Positions 61,981 to 64,000 of a stretch of 64,000 bases of DNA are shown here, in pieces. The stretch's first letter is position 1; each line of letters starts with the position of its first letter. The position numbers were made by a program, and so were the translations under genes. The DNA is from CAVSRC01 sp963743015 (lineage in GTDB: Bacteria; Pseudomonadota; Alphaproteobacteria; Rhizobiales; Kaistiaceae), in the NCBI GenBank assembly GCA_963743015.1, contig CAVUOD010000033.1, positions 1 to 64,000 on the forward strand. The letters are read 5' to 3'. The notes below the pieces were generated by a model. It did not search any database. It worked only from the letters and a program-made list of their open reading frames with translations, and had not been told where the DNA came from.

Positions 61981-62864
61981 TCGACGTTCTGTACCTGCTC
62001 GCGCAGCTGGTCGACCACCGCCTTCATCTCCAGGCCGATCGATGTCAGCCCACGGTCGTTCGACTTGGAGCACAGCGTGTTGACTTCGCGGTTGAATTCC
62101 TGCGCCAGAAAGTCGAGGCGGCGGCCGACCGCGGCGTCGCTGGCGAGGAGCTCGCGCGTGGCGGCGATGTGGGCATAGAGGCGGTCGATCTCCTCGCGGA
62201 TGTCGGCCCGCGTGGCAAGCAGCACGGCCTCCTGGTGCAGCCGGTCGGGATCGAGCGCCGGGGCGGCGTCGAGCAGCGCCGCCACCTGCTCGGCGAGACG
62301 ATTGCGGATGGTTTCCGGAGCGCGCGCCGGAGAGGCCTCGGCGTCATGGGTGAGGCGCTCCAGCTCGTCGAGGCGGGTGGCGAGCACCGCCGCGATTGCC
62401 CCGCCTTCGCGCGTGCGCATGGCGACCAGATCGGCCACAGCCTTGTCGAGATCGGCGATGAGCTGCCCGGCAAGCGCTGTCCGGGTCGCCTCGTCGGGCT
62501 CGCTCTCGGCCGTCTCGAGCACGCCGCGAATGGCCAGAATGCCGTCAAGCGTCGGCGGCGCCGCCGTCACCGTTGCGCCCACCCGCTCCATGGCGGCGAT
62601 CACTTGGGCCAGCACGTCCTCATTGACGCGCACGCTGGTCGCGCCCGCCTCGTGCTGGGCGGCGAGGCCGGCCTGGACATTGCCGCGGACGAGCCGCGCG
62701 GCGATGCGCTCGCGGGCGGCCGGCTCGATGTGATCGAAGCCCGCCGGCAGGCGCAGCCGGATGTCGAGGCCCTTGCCGTTGACGCTGCGCACTTCCCAGG
62801 TCCAGCGGTAGCCTTCCCATGCCCCGTCAATGCGGGCAAAGCCGGTCATACTGCAAAGCGGCAT
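61977..62864 (-). CDS. yicC: YicC family endoribonuclease
   Basis: This is 295 residues. SMTGFAR at residues 5-11 and VRSVNGKGLDIRLRLP near 30 are hallmark motifs. The C-terminal DUF1732 part (EEIDRLYAHIAATRELL…GRRLDFLAQEFNREVNTLCSKSNDRGLTSIGLEMK) holds the acidic catalytic region described for YicC ribonucleases. The start ATG 62864 gives MPLCSMTGFAR; ATG 62849 is too short at the N-terminus. Operon with gmk. Confidence 0.93.
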   Translation of the reverse strand: MPLCSMTGFARIDGAWEGYRWTWEVRSVNGKGLDIRLRLPAGFDHIEPAARERIAARLVRGNVQAGLAAQHEAGATSVRVNEDVLAQVIAAMERVGATVTAAPPTLDGILAIRGVLETAESEPDEATRTALAGQLIADLDKAVADLVAMRTREGGAIAAVLATRLDELERLTHDAEASPARAPETIRNRLAEQVAALLDAAPALDPDRLHQEAVLLATRADIREEIDRLYAHIAATRELLASDAAVGRRLDFLAQEFNREVNTLCSKSNDRGLTSIGLEMKAVVDQLREQVQNVE

Positions 62865-62961
62865 CTTGCGCCCGGTCCCAGTCAGAATCGGTTCGGCGCC
62901 CGTCGGCGCCCAGCGCATAAGACGCGCCCGCCAGCGCAGGTTCAAGGGCGACGATGCGCGA

Positions 62962-64000
62962 TCAGGGCTTCGATTTCGGCGAAAGGGCGAGCGGCTGCGC
63001 GTCGCCACTGCCGTCGCCAGCGGCGCCGGCGGCTGCTCCGGCCTCGCCCGCCGCCGCCTTGGCGGCGTCATTGCCGGCGTTGAGGTTGCGCCAGCGCTCG
63101 ACGTTGCGCAGGTGTTCCTCGTAGGTCTGGGCAAAGGCATGGCCGCCGCTGCCGTCGGCTACGAAGTAGAGGTCGCGCGTGCGCGAGGGATTGGCCACCG
63201 CCTCGAGCGAGGCGCGGCCGGGATTGGCGATCGGTCCCGGCGGCAATGCCGGGATGACATATGTGTTGTAGGGCGTCGGCGTCTCGAGGTCCTTGCGGGC
63301 GAGGGCGAAGTCGGACGGTTTGCCGGCGCCGCCGAACATGCCGTAGAGCACCGTCGGATCGGATTGCAGGCGCATGTGCAGCTTCAGGCGGTTGATGAAC
63401 ACCGCCGCCACGCGGCTGCGCTCGTCGGAAAGCGCCGTCTCCTTCTCGACGATCGAGGCAAGGGTGACCAGCTCCGCCGGAGTCTTGATCGGCAGATCCG
63501 GAGCGCGCCGGCTCCACACATCGGCAAGCACCCTGTCGCGCTCGCGCTTCATGCGGTCGATGATGTTCTGGCGCGTGTCGCCGCGCGTGAACTTGTAGGT
63601 CTCGGGCAGCAGGCTGCCCTCCGCCGGGACCTGCTTGACGTCGCCGGAAAGAATATCGTCCGCCTTCAGGCGATCGACGATCTGCTGGCTGGTCAGCCCT
63701 TCCGGAATCGTCACCGAATAGAGGATGCCCTTGCCGGTCACCATGGTGTCCATGATGTCGCGCATGCTGGCATGGGCGGGGATCAGATATTCGCCGGCCT
63801 TGAGGTTGGAGGTCTGGTTGCTCAGCCACACGCCGAAGACGAACAGCCACTTGGTGTCGATCAGGCCGTCCTTGACCAGATCGTCGGCGATGGTGCTGAG
63901 GCCGCTGCCGTGGGGAACGGTGAAGGAGCGCGCCGTGTCGAGGGTGGTGGCGCTGTCGAAGCGCGATTTGGCGAAGAAGACGCCGCCGCCGATGGCGAGA
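62962..64000 (-). CDS. mltG: Endolytic transglycosylase MltG (partial, 5' end outside)
   Basis: This is the C-terminal 345 residues or so of the YceG/MltG family, which cuts nascent glycan strands at the inner membrane. The frame is continuous to the window edge (FTVPHGSGLSTIADDL…). SIVEKETALSDERSRVAAVFINRL contains the catalytic Glu; LQSDPTVLYG and ETPTPYNTYVIPALPPGPIANPGRASLEAV are strong family marks. An Ala/Gly-rich tail follows. Its TM segment (LAIGGGVFFAKS is its edge) starts beyond the window. Confidence 0.94.
   Translation of the reverse strand, partial: LAIGGGVFFAKSRFDSATTLDTARSFTVPHGSGLSTIADDLVKDGLIDTKWLFVFGVWLSNQTSNLKAGEYLIPAHASMRDIMDTMVTGKGILYSVTIPEGLTSQQIVDRLKADDILSGDVKQVPAEGSLLPETYKFTRGDTRQNIIDRMKRERDRVLADVWSRRAPDLPIKTPAELVTLASIVEKETALSDERSRVAAVFINRLKLHMRLQSDPTVLYGMFGGAGKPSDFALARKDLETPTPYNTYVIPALPPGPIANPGRASLEAVANPSRTRDLYFVADGSGGHAFAQTYEEHLRNVERWRNLNAGNDAAKAAAGEAGAAAGAAGDGSGDAQPLALSPKSKP

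Noticed and set aside
1..64000. tRNA or rRNA genes
   Set aside because: I looked through the intergenic gaps for cloverleaf arms and conserved rRNA strings by eye and saw none; a tRNAscan run would be decisive.

Overview
The window is chromosomal DNA from a high-GC alphaproteobacterium, most likely of the order Hyphomicrobiales (Rhizobiales). The evidence is gene content and order: lptF-lptG-lptD-surA-pdxA-ksgA, yicC-gmk next to mltG, the aspS / rnd / ppx-ppk / hdaA / AI-2E exporter / purM-purN block, a DUF930 protein, an Omp25/31-like barrel, an SDR-uvrC-pgsA-moaD-moaE run, and divergent oxyR-katG. The genus cannot be determined from the sequence alone.

Layout. Bases 1-3000 are accessory. 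A less GC-rich two-gene unit (unknown protein plus an XRE/ImmA-IrrE metallopeptidase) sits behind a 20-bp inverted repeat. It is followed by a RelE/ParE-type toxin-antitoxin cassette bracketed by two copies of a composite palindromic repeat. From 3.1 to 12 kb there are small membrane and secreted proteins, a receiver-only response regulator, rpsU with an apparent CTG start, a CSS/EAL cyclic-di-GMP phosphodiesterase and a tandem pair of related exported proteins of unknown function. From 11.9 to 26.3 kb lie aspS, rnd, ppx, ppk, prpE, hdaA, an AI-2E-type permease, a CDP-alcohol phosphatidyltransferase, purM, purN and rlmJ. A MITE-like element follows at 26.3-26.6 kb. From 26.6 to 39.4 kb there are RNase T2, an outer-membrane barrel, an SDR, uvrC, pgsA, moaD/moaE, DUF930, ndk, oxyR, katG and an epimerase-like protein. 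From 39.5 to 50 kb there are small secreted proteins, GST, DinB, rsgA, a cupin, an L,D-transpeptidase, an amino-acid binding protein and an ABC-F ATPase. A second toxin-antitoxin cassette is inserted between pepA and holC. From 52.5 to 64 kb is the envelope cluster lptF-lptG-lptD-surA-pdxA-ksgA, then an M50 protease, gmk, yicC and the 3' part of mltG.

The genes form recognisable working groups: LPS transport and outer-membrane assembly (LptF/G/D, SurA-like lipoprotein, Omp), peptidoglycan (MltG, L,D-transpeptidase), polyphosphate turnover (Ppk/Ppx), purine synthesis (PurM/PurN), peroxide defence (OxyR/KatG), molybdopterin synthase (MoaD/MoaE) and replication control or repair (HdaA, HolC, UvrC).

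A caution applies throughout. At least fifteen otherwise normal genes are broken by single-base insertions or deletions, including housekeeping genes such as purM, ksgA, uvrC and hdaA. This looks like uncorrected sequencing or assembly error rather than decay. Frameshifted genes are therefore given as single CDS entries with the shift position noted.
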